Shown here: piece by piece, positions 55,703-64,000 of the stretch
Layout: every line of letters starts with the position of its first letter
Position numbering within the stretch: the first letter of the stretch is position 1
Assembly: GCA_012862575.1 (NCBI GenBank)
Contig: BLSF01000049.1
Location: 186,001-250,000, forward strand
Origin: Parietichytrium sp. I65-24A
Lineage: Eukaryota; Sar; Bigyra; Thraustochytrida; Thraustochytriidae
Length of the DNA stretch: 64,000 nucleotides
Direction: 5' to 3'
The notes under the pieces: model-generated
Seen by the model: the letters and a program-made list of their open reading frames with translations, nothing else
Told to the model about the DNA's origin: nothing
Database searches by the model: none
Translations under genes and position numbers: made by a program

Positions 55703-55745
55703 AATTTAGAATTTAGAATTCTGAATTCTGAATTCTGAATTCTGA
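55703..55745. repeat. GAATTCT ladder
   Basis: GAATTTA units pass into four GAATTCT units. Confidence 0.85.
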
Positions 55746-58499
55746 AATTGCAATGCAGAAGCGACTGCGAGTTGAGCCAACACGCCCTCGATACTCACAA
55801 GCTTTCGTTGCAACGGAGACCTACGAAGCTCAACAAATCGAAAATTGAAAACAGCACTTCCAATCGAATGATCATCCTTTTTCTTTGTCAGAAAGAAAGG
55901 CAGTTTAATTTATTTTTAACTTGTGTCACAGCGAATTAATTAATTACACGCTAGCCGGAGAGACTCTGCCGGCACGCGATTTTGAAACGGGGAAGAGGGA
56001 AAGAAGGAAGAGTACCTTGCGGTACCCGTACTGAGTACTCGTGGAACTGAAAATGGGAAACAAACAAACCAAAGCAAGAATGAATGAATGAATAAGAGCA
56101 GGAGCTGTGACTTCACAGTCAGAGACAAAATCTCCGACGTTCCCGAGCCGCTCACAAATTGTTGCTCCAAAGAAAAACGCTTGGTTCCGGTCTCTCTCGT
56201 TATGCGCAAACCCGACGGACTCCAAACAACAAAATCGACAAAACAAAGGAATCAGGGAAGGAAAGAATGAAGGAAGGAAGGAGCCATAGCTTATGCATTT
56301 CGGTCGGATCTTGTTTGCGATATGAAAAGAGAAGGTAAAAGGTGGGGCACGTGGAATTCACGTGAATCGTCCAAGGAAATGTACCAGGTGCCCAGTGCCG
56401 CCTGTCGCCATCCATTCATTCGTCCTTTCATTCACTCATCAGTCTCTGCACCTCTCCACCCATTTCCACCTGAGATCCACGCACACTCACTCACACGCAC
56501 CGCCTGGGACACGGCCCTCGTGCGCAAGATACCTTCTCGGACACTGTAGCTAGCACCATTTGCTCATTTACGCACTCTCTATCTCTCTATCCATCTATCT
56601 ATCTATCTCTCTCTCCCCGCGGAGTTCTCTGCAGTGATCCTAATTTTGACCTTGGTCTTGGTCTTGATCTTGATGCTGATCCTGCGCGAAAACGCAGTGC
56701 TGGAAAGTGCCGGTGTGCGCCGGCTTGTTTGAGTGGCGCACTATGGTCTCGAATCGATATTAATAGAAAGAAAAAGAAGGCAGGACGTCGCGAACCCGAT
56801 TTGCTAAAGGGGCGGCTCCTGGAGGTCGATGGGCTCCAACATGCTCTCGAATCTGTGAACGCGCGGAAGCTGTTTTGTACCTGTACTAGTACCGGCACTC
56901 ACAGTCAGTACCCACTGCCGCAGGAAAAAGATCGAAAGAATCGAAAGCCCCTCCTGGCTGGCACTGTCAATTCGGACTGGGCGTGCACAAAAGCCGTCTC
57001 GGTGCCGGTATTGTGGGTTGAATTTGCATACAAGTGCATGTGCATGCGTGAGAAGGAGGAACCAAAGTGTGCATTTTGGATCAGGAGGCGAGAAAAAAAA
57101 ACGTCCAGAGTCTCGCCTAAAAGGCGGGGGAACCTAGTACTCGAGTACCGCGCAGCAGGCTAGTCAGTCGCGTGCGACAAAGACGCCAACACCCGGCCGC
57201 AAGTCGAAGCTTTGACCGTTCAGGTCTTCTTTTTGACTGTTGCAAGGGATGGTTTTTGTTTTTTTTTGCTTCTTTCTTTGCTGTGAATGAATTAGATTGT
57301 CTACTTTGCTTTTTCTTTTTGGCTTTTCCCAGATTGGTGTATTTTTCTAGTCACCTGTAAAGATATATCTTGGCGTTTCTATTTTCAGGTTTCGTCTTTA
57401 TTTTCCTCCTTCTCTGCATGTGCTTGTCCCCTGCCCTCCTACTTGGCAGAGATGGCTTAAAAATCATTCTACGTTTTTTCTTTCGCGTTCCCGACAATGC
57501 CAAGAACGCACACGCGTTGAAGGAACCTGAACGGGTTGAATTGCACTTCAAAATAAAGTCGCTTCTTCGCCTGTACGCAGGTGCGGCTCCCTTTCGGAGG
57601 AGCACCGGGGCCCGGAGTGTCGTACTCTGCCCGCAGTGGTTGTTGCCCTTTCTGTGTGGCATGACGCGCATTTCGACCTTTCAACCAAGAACTCGAAGAT
57701 CTCCATCTTCCTGCGCAAGAGCTGAAATGCAAATCTCCGCCACGGCAAAACCATTCAAAACCTTGGCTTCTTTCTCGTTTTCTGCAAGTTTCGGGAAACA
57801 AAAGGTGCCGAGCCCCAAGTCAGTCCCAAAAGAAGCATTCTTTAACATCCAGGCGACGCAATAGCAGTGCACACGCTTGCGCAAAAGGTCTTTCTTTGTC
57901 CCCTGAGCCGTCCTGTCTTTCTTAACTACAAAAATAAACGAGAAACGAGAAACGAGAGCACCAAAGTGTGGCTTGGCCTCCTTCAGGCCCAAAACCCGGG
58001 CGGCAACGGTGAATAGGGGCGCTGCGAGTCTTACAGTTCATACTCGTGCGTTTGTGAGAAAAGAGCCAAAGTTCCGTGGCGCCTAGTGCACCTTTTCGTG
58101 GCTTTGACTTGCTCTTTTCTCTGCCCAGCCACCGAAAACCACCCAGCGGACCGTTCTTTTTTCTTAGGCGTCCTGGTGGACCTTCAACGGTGTTCGAAGA
58201 TTTTTCGCAACTGCAGACTCGCACTGACAAACTCCGGATAACCCGTGTGTCTCCCCTTCCTTTCCCCCGTATCTCTCGTTTTCCAGAAAGCAGTGGCCAT
58301 CGCTTCTTCCTCATGCGGCTGGTCTTCTGTTTCCTTGGTTTGGCGCTCCGAAACCGCACACCCCGTCTGCTATACACACAAGGATTAGATGGTGAAGTTC
58401 GCTGACAACGAGGATTCTCCGGGCGACGGTGAAACTTTTCCTTGTATGAAATGCTTACAGCCCCACCCACTAAACTTTGCCGTCTTCCATTGTTCATGA

Positions 58500-59720
58500 A
58501 AAATTTATTTCAAGTGCTGGTTGGAAGTCCGTGAGAGGCTGTTCAGATACTCTGACACCGCGACGAGAAATCTTCGAGTCGCCACCGCGCCCGTTCCGCC
58601 TGATGGTAAAGAGGGGCGGGCCCCAACTTGGTAGGCTCCAGAACCGGGGACCAACGCGTACAACCCAAGTGAGGACAATATGTACCAGCTGCTCATCTCT
58701 CCGGGGTCCTCATCGCCTGCGAACCCAGCTGGCCCATACTGCGTGCGCAAGGTTTGGTGAATCCACTTCTGCCCATCGATCGGGCAACCCGCTCCGACAA
58801 ACATGTAAAGAACGTGATGAACTGGCTGGTTGTTGTGAGCGTACTGCTCAGATGAATGTCTCTGCATCTCTAGTTCCTCGTGGATCTTCTGGCGATTTGG
58901 CACTGTGTTGGGAGCTGCCATCATCTCGTTCAATTTGACATACAATGTTGATGGGCTCTTCTTCACGCCGCTGAAACCTTCGTACGCATCGCAAAGGCCA
59001 TCTGGGTCGTGAGGCGCATAAAACCTGTACTGCCAAGGACTCCTTCAGTAAAAGCCCCCATCCACTTGAACTCGTCAAACAGCTCTCAAAACCTCCCACT
59101 AAAGTCTTTCTCTCGGAAGAACAACGTTTTACTGTCGAAAAGATTCTTCCAATGATGGGATCGCTTCTGGAGTAATATAGCTGTTTCCGGATCTCCGAGC
59201 TGCTCGGCGGCCTTCGCAACGCGAAAATCAATCAGCACATAGTTCAGAGTCATTGCGACGCTCGAGTCCTTCTTAGCCCCTCCTGACACGTACCCGCTGC
59301 TCATGTACTCAGCCATGTACTCGCGTCCATGAGGGGACGCCTTGGTCGCAGAATTCTACCCGAGTTCAACCATCCTGAGAACAATGTGAAGTCAAACCCG
59401 GAAGTTCATGTATGAGAGGCTGAGTTCGACACCCTTGGCGTCGTACTGATACACCTTTGTCGTGCTGATAAATGGCATCCCGGTGAAGAACCCGTAGTCG
59501 CCAATCCATGGAGAAGGCTGATGCGTGCACCTGATGCCCGAAAGTGTGGTCTTTGTAGGGTTGTACAACCACGGCGTTCGCCCGTTATTCTCAAGAGTCC
59601 AGTGAGTCATACCAAAAGGTCTCGAGAGAAGGGGCAATACATTTCCTCTGCTCAGCGCGAGCGTCCTTGGTATAAATTTCCTCTGCTGCAGCGCGAGCGT
59701 CCTTGTTATCGATACCCCTT
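58500..59720 (-). pseudogene. Decayed GH92 alpha-mannosidase
   Basis: Remains of a glycoside hydrolase family 92 enzyme (calcium-dependent alpha-1,2-mannosidase), read in several frames. N-terminal end near 59630-59400: PFGMTHWTLENNGRTPWLYN and GDYGFFTGMP, the family GDYGD-type region. Middle near 59316-59089: EYMSSGYVSGG, LIDFRVAKAAEQLGD, KRSHHWKNLFDSKTLFFR, ended by an in-frame stop. Then FKWMGAFTEG, a frameshift, and YRFYAPHDPDGLCDAYEG. C-terminal part near 58800-58600: VHHVLYMFVGAGCP, then GDEDPGEMSSWYILSSLGLY, the catalytic-acid region. At least one stop and two frame changes, a short middle (total about half the normal 700-800 residues) and a 30-bp tandem duplication at 59641-59705 show it is dead. 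Introns cannot explain an in-frame stop beside a conserved motif. Confidence 0.8.
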
Positions 59721-60632
59721 CGAATGTCTACATATTCGAGAAGCTGTGCGTCTGGGATGATTTTAAGTGAGTTTCACGTGAATTACAAAGCGTTATATAG
59801 TAAACCGAGACTCCAAAAAACTTTACATCTTCTAATGACGATGCGACACCTGATGTGTCTGACCTCATGGGAATTTGATTCCCATGCCCATTCATGCTAC
59901 TGGCAGCCCCAGTGTCAATGGAGTTGTCAGCAAAAAGCTTTGTAGCCTCGATGGTTGCCGTGGACAACGATAGAGAAATCTCCGTTCTCTTTGAATCTTG
60001 ATTTTTCCAATTCCTTCTTGTGTACTCGAGTACATTGCATATTATGACTCGGATGCAGCTGAATGCTTTTTTTAAAAGGGCTCTGCACCCTTGCTGTGGT
60101 GGATGATCGTAGTTCTTATGTGATACTTTATTCTGTTTTGTCAACTAGAAACGTAAATGCATAAGATAGGTAATTTTTTAAGGTAATCGGTAGTGTGTCA
60201 CGAAACTCATACATATACATCGTTTGCAAACACACGGCAATGACTCATTAGCAAATCTCTTACCATCCCCGCTAAGCCGTGGAGACAGCGTGGACCTATC
60301 CATATCTACGGTAAACTCTAAGCTCGTTTCCCCCACGGCCCACAGCTAGCAAGCTACTCCCACAGCTCCCGCAGTACTCGAGTACGCGCGCAGCAATCCT
60401 CTTAGTCATAAGTTGACCCTCCTAGCGATAAGCGCTAGTCGAGCCAGCCCGAGAGCTTCGCCGCGGTAGTTTTTTTGTAGAGAAGGTCTTCTAGCTAGCT
60501 AGCTAGAGCGCGTTTCCGCGAGGACAGATTTTGGCACAGAGAGAGAGAAAGACGGGGACGGCTTTACTGCTTTACTGCTTTACTGCGGGAATTGGAGACA
60601 GCGTTTGAAGGGAAGAAGGTTGGTGAGAGAGA
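59721..60632. other. Intergenic upstream of GOS28
   Basis: No gene seen; may hold further decayed 5' sequence of the GH92 relic. Includes GTACTCGAGTAC palindromes near 60024 and 60374, a GCTAGCTAGCTAG run near 60493 and a short GA tract at 60537-60551. Confidence 0.5.
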
Positions 60633-61292
60633 ATGGGCTGGAGCGAGGCGAAGCGAGAGGCGAGCGGGCTGGAGCGGCGTCTGGACGATGAGCTTTCCAG
60701 GTTCATGCGTATGGAGGTGAACAAGGACGACCCCGAGTTCGTGAGCGATGTGGAGCGTAATTTGGAGCTGGAGCTGGAGGCTATTCTGAGGAAGCTAGCG
60801 GACGCCATCGACCGGATGATCGCGAGCCCGAACGCGGACAAGCCTCCCACGAGCCATGCGCAGATTCAGAGACTGAGAGAAATCATGTTCGACCAGAAGA
60901 CCAAGTTTAGGGCGGCGCAGAACAGGCTCAAGCAGGTGCGGGAGAGCGAGGCGCTCAGGAAGCTGGTGCAGAGGGACATGCGAGGCGATGGAGAGGACAG
61001 GGGCCAAGAGATGCTCATGCGTGAGCGCAACTCCATCGCAAACTCATCCCGCGTAGCAGGCGATATTATTAACCAGGCTGTGGAGGTTCACGGCGACTTG
61101 ATCAGCCAGAGGCAGAGGCTGTCAGGCGCCACTGGGACATTGATGGATATCGGTAAAAGGGTCCCTGGTATCAACGCTCTCATTAAAAGAATAGAGGACA
61201 AGCGGACGCGGGACAATACCATCATCGCTCTTGTGATCGCATTTTGCACCTGCTTCATGCTTTGGTATTGGCTTAGCGGCTGGGGAATCTGA
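60633..61292 (+). CDS. GOSR1: Golgi Qb-SNARE GOS28 (GOSR1)
   Basis: 219 residues, one exon. GOS28 is a Qb-SNARE in ER-Golgi and intra-Golgi fusion. Seen: N-terminal helices starting with WSEAKREASGLERRLDDELS, which is the usual GOS28 opening; a central LMRERNSIANSSRVAGDIIN; a SNARE helix ending GKRVPGINALIKRIEDKRTR, a close match to the animal protein's end; and a single C-terminal membrane anchor (IIALVIAFCTCFMLWYWLSG). Tail-anchored topology fits. Length matches the family (about 220-250). A short GA tract lies 80 bases upstream of the ATG. Confidence 0.9.
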   Translation: MGWSEAKREASGLERRLDDELSRFMRMEVNKDDPEFVSDVERNLELELEAILRKLADAIDRMIASPNADKPPTSHAQIQRLREIMFDQKTKFRAAQNRLKQVRESEALRKLVQRDMRGDGEDRGQEMLMRERNSIANSSRVAGDIINQAVEVHGDLISQRQRLSGATGTLMDIGKRVPGINALIKRIEDKRTRDNTIIALVIAFCTCFMLWYWLSGWGI

Positions 61293-61849
61293 GAAGAAAA
61301 TCTTATTGGGCATCTCCTCGCTTGGATCTGATGCCAAGCTTGCGTGTCGCTCGCTGAATGGGAAGCATACCACCCTCACCCATAATCGTACCAAATTTTT
61401 TAACCGTGTGCCCACGCGCGTTGAACGCCGTTGGTTCTGCCTAAACTTTTGATATACCGGCCCCAATACCTGGAAGCTTGAATTGGTATAGGAGGGCCAG
61501 AACGCCTGTTCTCCTGTGTCTGTGTATGATGGGCAAGTAGACGGCCATTTAGTGTTCCAAACATCAAGTTTCTCTGTTTGCTTGTTTGCTCGCGCTGCCC
61601 CATTCACACTTCGAATTCACGGTCACAACTTCTACATTTCTTTCATTTTCCACTCTCAATTGCTACTATGTAGCCCCCTCTTCTTCTTTCTTAGAATATA
61701 AAAAGTTGCCACTGTCTTTTTCTTCTTCTTCTTATTTTTATTATTTTTATTATTCTCCCGGTTCTTGGTCGGACGAGAAAGTTGAAATTTCGAAACAGCC
61801 ACAATACTTATACTTTTGTGTTATGATTTACATCCCGAGAAGACAGAAA
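61293..61849. other. Gap between convergent GOS28 and SPAG17-like genes
   Basis: No gene. AT-rich, with a TCTTCTTCTTATTTTTATTATT run near 61722-61755. Confidence 0.45.
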
Positions 61850-64000
61850 TCAGTCCTTCGACTCGATCTCCTCCATGACGTCCCAAAAATTGATTGGGTC
61901 ATGCACGGGTAAGTTCCGAGGCTCCGGGCGTGATGGGCGTAATGGAGGGGCTGGGTTGTGTGAAGACTCGCTATGATATCCTTCTTCGTCGAATTCTCCT
62001 GGGACCAACCCGTCCATATGATCTTCGTCATAGTACTCACCATCCATGAGAGGACTCAGCTGATTGTCTCGAGCAGCGCCAGCCGCTCCTTTGTAGGCTG
62101 TACGCGCAGTTGCATTGGACCGATGAGACAATTGTCGTGCCGAAGTACCTGATTTTTGTGAAGAGTTCTCCCAGTTCATTTTCTGGAGACGCTTCTTTTC
62201 GAGCTTTAGCAATTTCCGTCTCTCCTTTAAGATCTGCTGCTGGATCCGAGACTCTACTTGTATGACTTCCTCAGAACGAGGGTCTAGCACGTTAAATCGC
62301 TCGTCGAGTGCTTCCAGATCGCGCTTCCACCTGACAAAAGCTTGCTCAGACTGGGTGAGCTGATCACGCTCTTCGGCTGTGATTTCCGGAACGATCTTGA
62401 CACGATCAATCACATACCATCTGCAATCTTGCTCTGCGCGTCCTGCTCCTCGTTGAGCTTTGAACGGGAATCTACTCCCTGCATAGGTGAAATGGTCGTG
62501 TACGACCCTTGCAAATCTGTTGCTTATCTCAGACTGCCTCAATAGCGGGGGGATCACCTGAGCAGTGACTAGTAATTGAGGCAGAGGAACCCCAATCTCG
62601 TACGCCACCGATCTTACACCGTCAGATGGCAATTGAGCCGGGCCAACATTGTTTGCAGACTTTCCCTTGCCTTTTTTCGGTGGCCCCGAGGATTGGCCCT
62701 GTGCTTTCTTTGTCTGCCGCCTTTTAGGAGAGCTCGGGCCAGTCTCAACAACGTCAACTTTTTGCACGGGGCACATCATTTCTTCGATTCGGGTGCGATA
62801 CCTTTTGCATGTCTTGAGCCTGGATTCTTCCAATTGCTCTGTAGTGAGAAATTCGCTCGCACCGCCAGAGCCATCCAGAAGAAAAAGTCGTGGTGGGACT
62901 GGGTAGTTCAAGATCGCTTTCACTGGGTCAAAAGCGCCGGAGAGCTTGACTTCTACCTTTCTCTGAGCCTTACTTGTCGCAGATAGGACGCTAAACTCAT
63001 TGCTCTCCCAATCCCTTATGCGTAGCGAACCATTGTCACAATTGAAAACATAGCAGGCCAAGTCCCGATCTGCCACTTCCCGAGCGTCTTGGTGAAGACG
63101 TTTGGCATCTTCCTCCTCGGTGATAGCTTTTCGGCGTGATTGCTGTTGCGCGTCAACGTTCCACGGGCGCCATGCGACCCTACCCGAGTCATCGACCTCA
63201 ATCGTTGTCCCGTCGGCCTTCACAATCCGCATGTGACCATTCACTTTGGCGGTGACTCTGGTGTCGTATTCAACATACACTACCGTGGCATCGGGGCACA
63301 AGGTGGTACTGCGGGTCAATTTGCCACCTCTGGAGATATCTACGCGCCCTCCATGCGAGTGCTGATAGGCTGTTGTCTCGAAGCCCATGAAAATTTTGAC
63401 ACTGGCAAAGGAAACCTTCTCAACTCGAACAACATCCTGCTCGGTGTATATGCGAGTTCCATCGTCGCAGCAACACAAGGTAGCGCCACTGGTGTAGCAG
63501 CACATAATCATACCGTCTTCTCGGCGATAAAAGATTTTAGTCCCGGTTTCAGAATCAGTGGCAACCTCAATTTGAAGTTTCTCCACGCTCGCCTCACCCT
63601 CTGAGCCTGGCCCTGGCCTTGGAAATTTGGAAGTTCTTTTTGTACCGCCTTCCAAGAAAGAGCAGGTTACTATTTCATCTCTACTGGCTGAAATGCGCGA
63701 GACATCTCCATTTCTATAATAAATGGTTTTTGAGCCGTCCTTACGGTTGACGAGCACGGTGCCTTCCCCAAAAATTTCTCTCGTTAGCTCGCCTTCTGCC
63801 TTTGATTCTCCATCTCCGTCTGTCTGCTCCTGCCGGGACATGAAAATGCGCCCATCTGAAGAATGCGCCACAAGCAGGCCATCTGCGGAAACATAGTTGG
63901 ATCGAATCGTTTCGAAACCATCAGGCTTGCCAGGACAAGCTTCTGCGCGGCGGATGGAAAGGAAAGCAGAGTCATCAAAGGTGGCGTAGAATTCGGCCTC
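61850..64000 (-). CDS. SPAG17/PF6-like central-apparatus protein, C-terminal part (5' end beyond window)
   Basis: The frame is open from 64000 to the stop at 61850, giving 717 residues and no start codon that needs to be real, so the gene continues to the right. The sequence has repeated beta-type phrases of the sort DGSKTIYYRNGDVSRI, DGTRIYTEQDVVRVEKV, DGTTIEVDDSGRVAWRPW, which are typical of the C-terminal half of SPAG17 (Chlamydomonas PF6). After a Lys/Pro-rich linker come RFARVVHDHFTYAGSRFPF, a helical ERDQLTQSEQAFVRWKRDLE and an acidic Pro-rich tail. SPAG17 belongs to the C1a projection of the axoneme central pair and is needed for ciliary motility. Family by eye; other MORN-like beta-repeat proteins are the alternative. 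Confidence 0.65.
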   Translation of the reverse strand, partial: EAEFYATFDDSAFLSIRRAEACPGKPDGFETIRSNYVSADGLLVAHSSDGRIFMSRQEQTDGDGESKAEGELTREIFGEGTVLVNRKDGSKTIYYRNGDVSRISASRDEIVTCSFLEGGTKRTSKFPRPGPGSEGEASVEKLQIEVATDSETGTKIFYRREDGMIMCCYTSGATLCCCDDGTRIYTEQDVVRVEKVSFASVKIFMGFETTAYQHSHGGRVDISRGGKLTRSTTLCPDATVVYVEYDTRVTAKVNGHMRIVKADGTTIEVDDSGRVAWRPWNVDAQQQSRRKAITEEEDAKRLHQDAREVADRDLACYVFNCDNGSLRIRDWESNEFSVLSATSKAQRKVEVKLSGAFDPVKAILNYPVPPRLFLLDGSGGASEFLTTEQLEESRLKTCKRYRTRIEEMMCPVQKVDVVETGPSSPKRRQTKKAQGQSSGPPKKGKGKSANNVGPAQLPSDGVRSVAYEIGVPLPQLLVTAQVIPPLLRQSEISNRFARVVHDHFTYAGSRFPFKAQRGAGRAEQDCRWYVIDRVKIVPEITAEERDQLTQSEQAFVRWKRDLEALDERFNVLDPRSEEVIQVESRIQQQILKERRKLLKLEKKRLQKMNWENSSQKSGTSARQLSHRSNATARTAYKGAAGAARDNQLSPLMDGEYYDEDHMDGLVPGEFDEEGYHSESSHNPAPPLRPSRPEPRNLPVHDPINFWDVMEEIESKD

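Larger units (their letters stand above)
43785..58499. other. About 15-kb gene-poor region rich in simple repeats
   Basis: I find no gene I can defend here. Open frames on both strands are short, mostly begin at non-ATG codons, or are made of microsatellites. The region holds GATGTTTG repeats, CT and GA tracts, GAATTCT clusters (46372, 53936, 55705), copies of the 17-bp palindrome (51972, 55273, 56895), an 18-bp direct duplication (49134) and a single N (52138). A few patches (45546-45995, 52449-52712, 55420-55716) look slightly coding but carry stops or lack relatives. Confidence 0.55.

Noticed and set aside
55420-55716. 98-residue plus-strand frame
   Set aside because: No ATG at the start, no family, and it runs into the GAATTCT ladder.
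57370-57864. 164-residue frame with a signal-peptide-like start
   Set aside because: The start is TTG, the hydrophobic stretch comes from T-rich sequence, and no homology is recognisable.
1-64000. tRNA, rRNA, snRNA genes and CRISPR arrays
   Set aside because: I looked for tRNA B-box words, common snRNA words and regularly spaced repeats and found none I could support; a covariance-model scan would be decisive.

Overview
This is nuclear DNA from a eukaryotic microbe. Seen directly: GT-AG introns of about 68-118 bases with GTAAGT-type donors, no operons, long AT- and repeat-rich intergenic stretches, and eukaryote-only proteins (nucleoporin Nup205/192, Nop56, RPB10, Mic60, a Golgi SNARE, FANCL). 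A SPAG17-like axoneme protein points to a lineage with motile flagella. The plant-type AP2 domain and short introns would suit a stramenopile protist such as a thraustochytrid, but this is inference and no marker here fixes the lineage.

Layout. 0-0.6 kb: end of a four-helix membrane protein (-). 3.1-5.1: PP2C phosphatase (+, 2 introns). 6.3-7.2: double C1-domain protein (+). 7.4-13.0: two head-to-head paralogues, each with a signal peptide, a thioredoxin-like domain, a prolyl-4-hydroxylase-type oxygenase and a C-terminal VHL-beta-like domain; one is intronless (-), the other has five introns (+). 13.8-15.3: pyruvate dehydrogenase E1-alpha (+, 3 introns). 15.6-16.7: SH3-like/coiled-coil protein (-). 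17.5-20.8: EF-hand/WD40 protein (+). 21.7-22.2: secreted Cys-rich, possibly GPI-anchored protein (+). 23.1-24.6: Nop56 (+). 24.8-26.1: FANCL (-). 26.8-27.2: RPB10 (+, 1 intron). 27.5-29.1: flavin amine oxidase (-, 1 intron). 29.8-30.8: START-domain protein (+). 32.3-36.8: Nup205/192 (+). 38.2-38.9: GTP cyclohydrolase I (+). 39.4-41.2: Mic60 (-). 42.5-43.8: AP2-domain protein (-). 43.8-58.5: about 15 kb with no gene I can support. 58.5-59.7: GH92 alpha-mannosidase pseudogene (-). 60.6-61.3: GOS28 SNARE (+). 61.85-64.0: SPAG17-like protein (-), running off the window.

The genes do not form one pathway; most are housekeeping. The unusual part is the 7.4-13.0 kb pair. Each protein joins, on one ER-targeted chain, a domain resembling the PDI partner of collagen prolyl hydroxylases, an enzyme of the kind that makes hydroxyproline, and a domain resembling the beta domain of pVHL, which reads hydroxyproline. 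The second theme is non-coding: GA-rich tracts before many start codons, and several families of short palindromic repeats between genes. Two single N bases (26638, 52138) look like assembly joins; the first lies between two copies of about 150 bp that are probably one locus.
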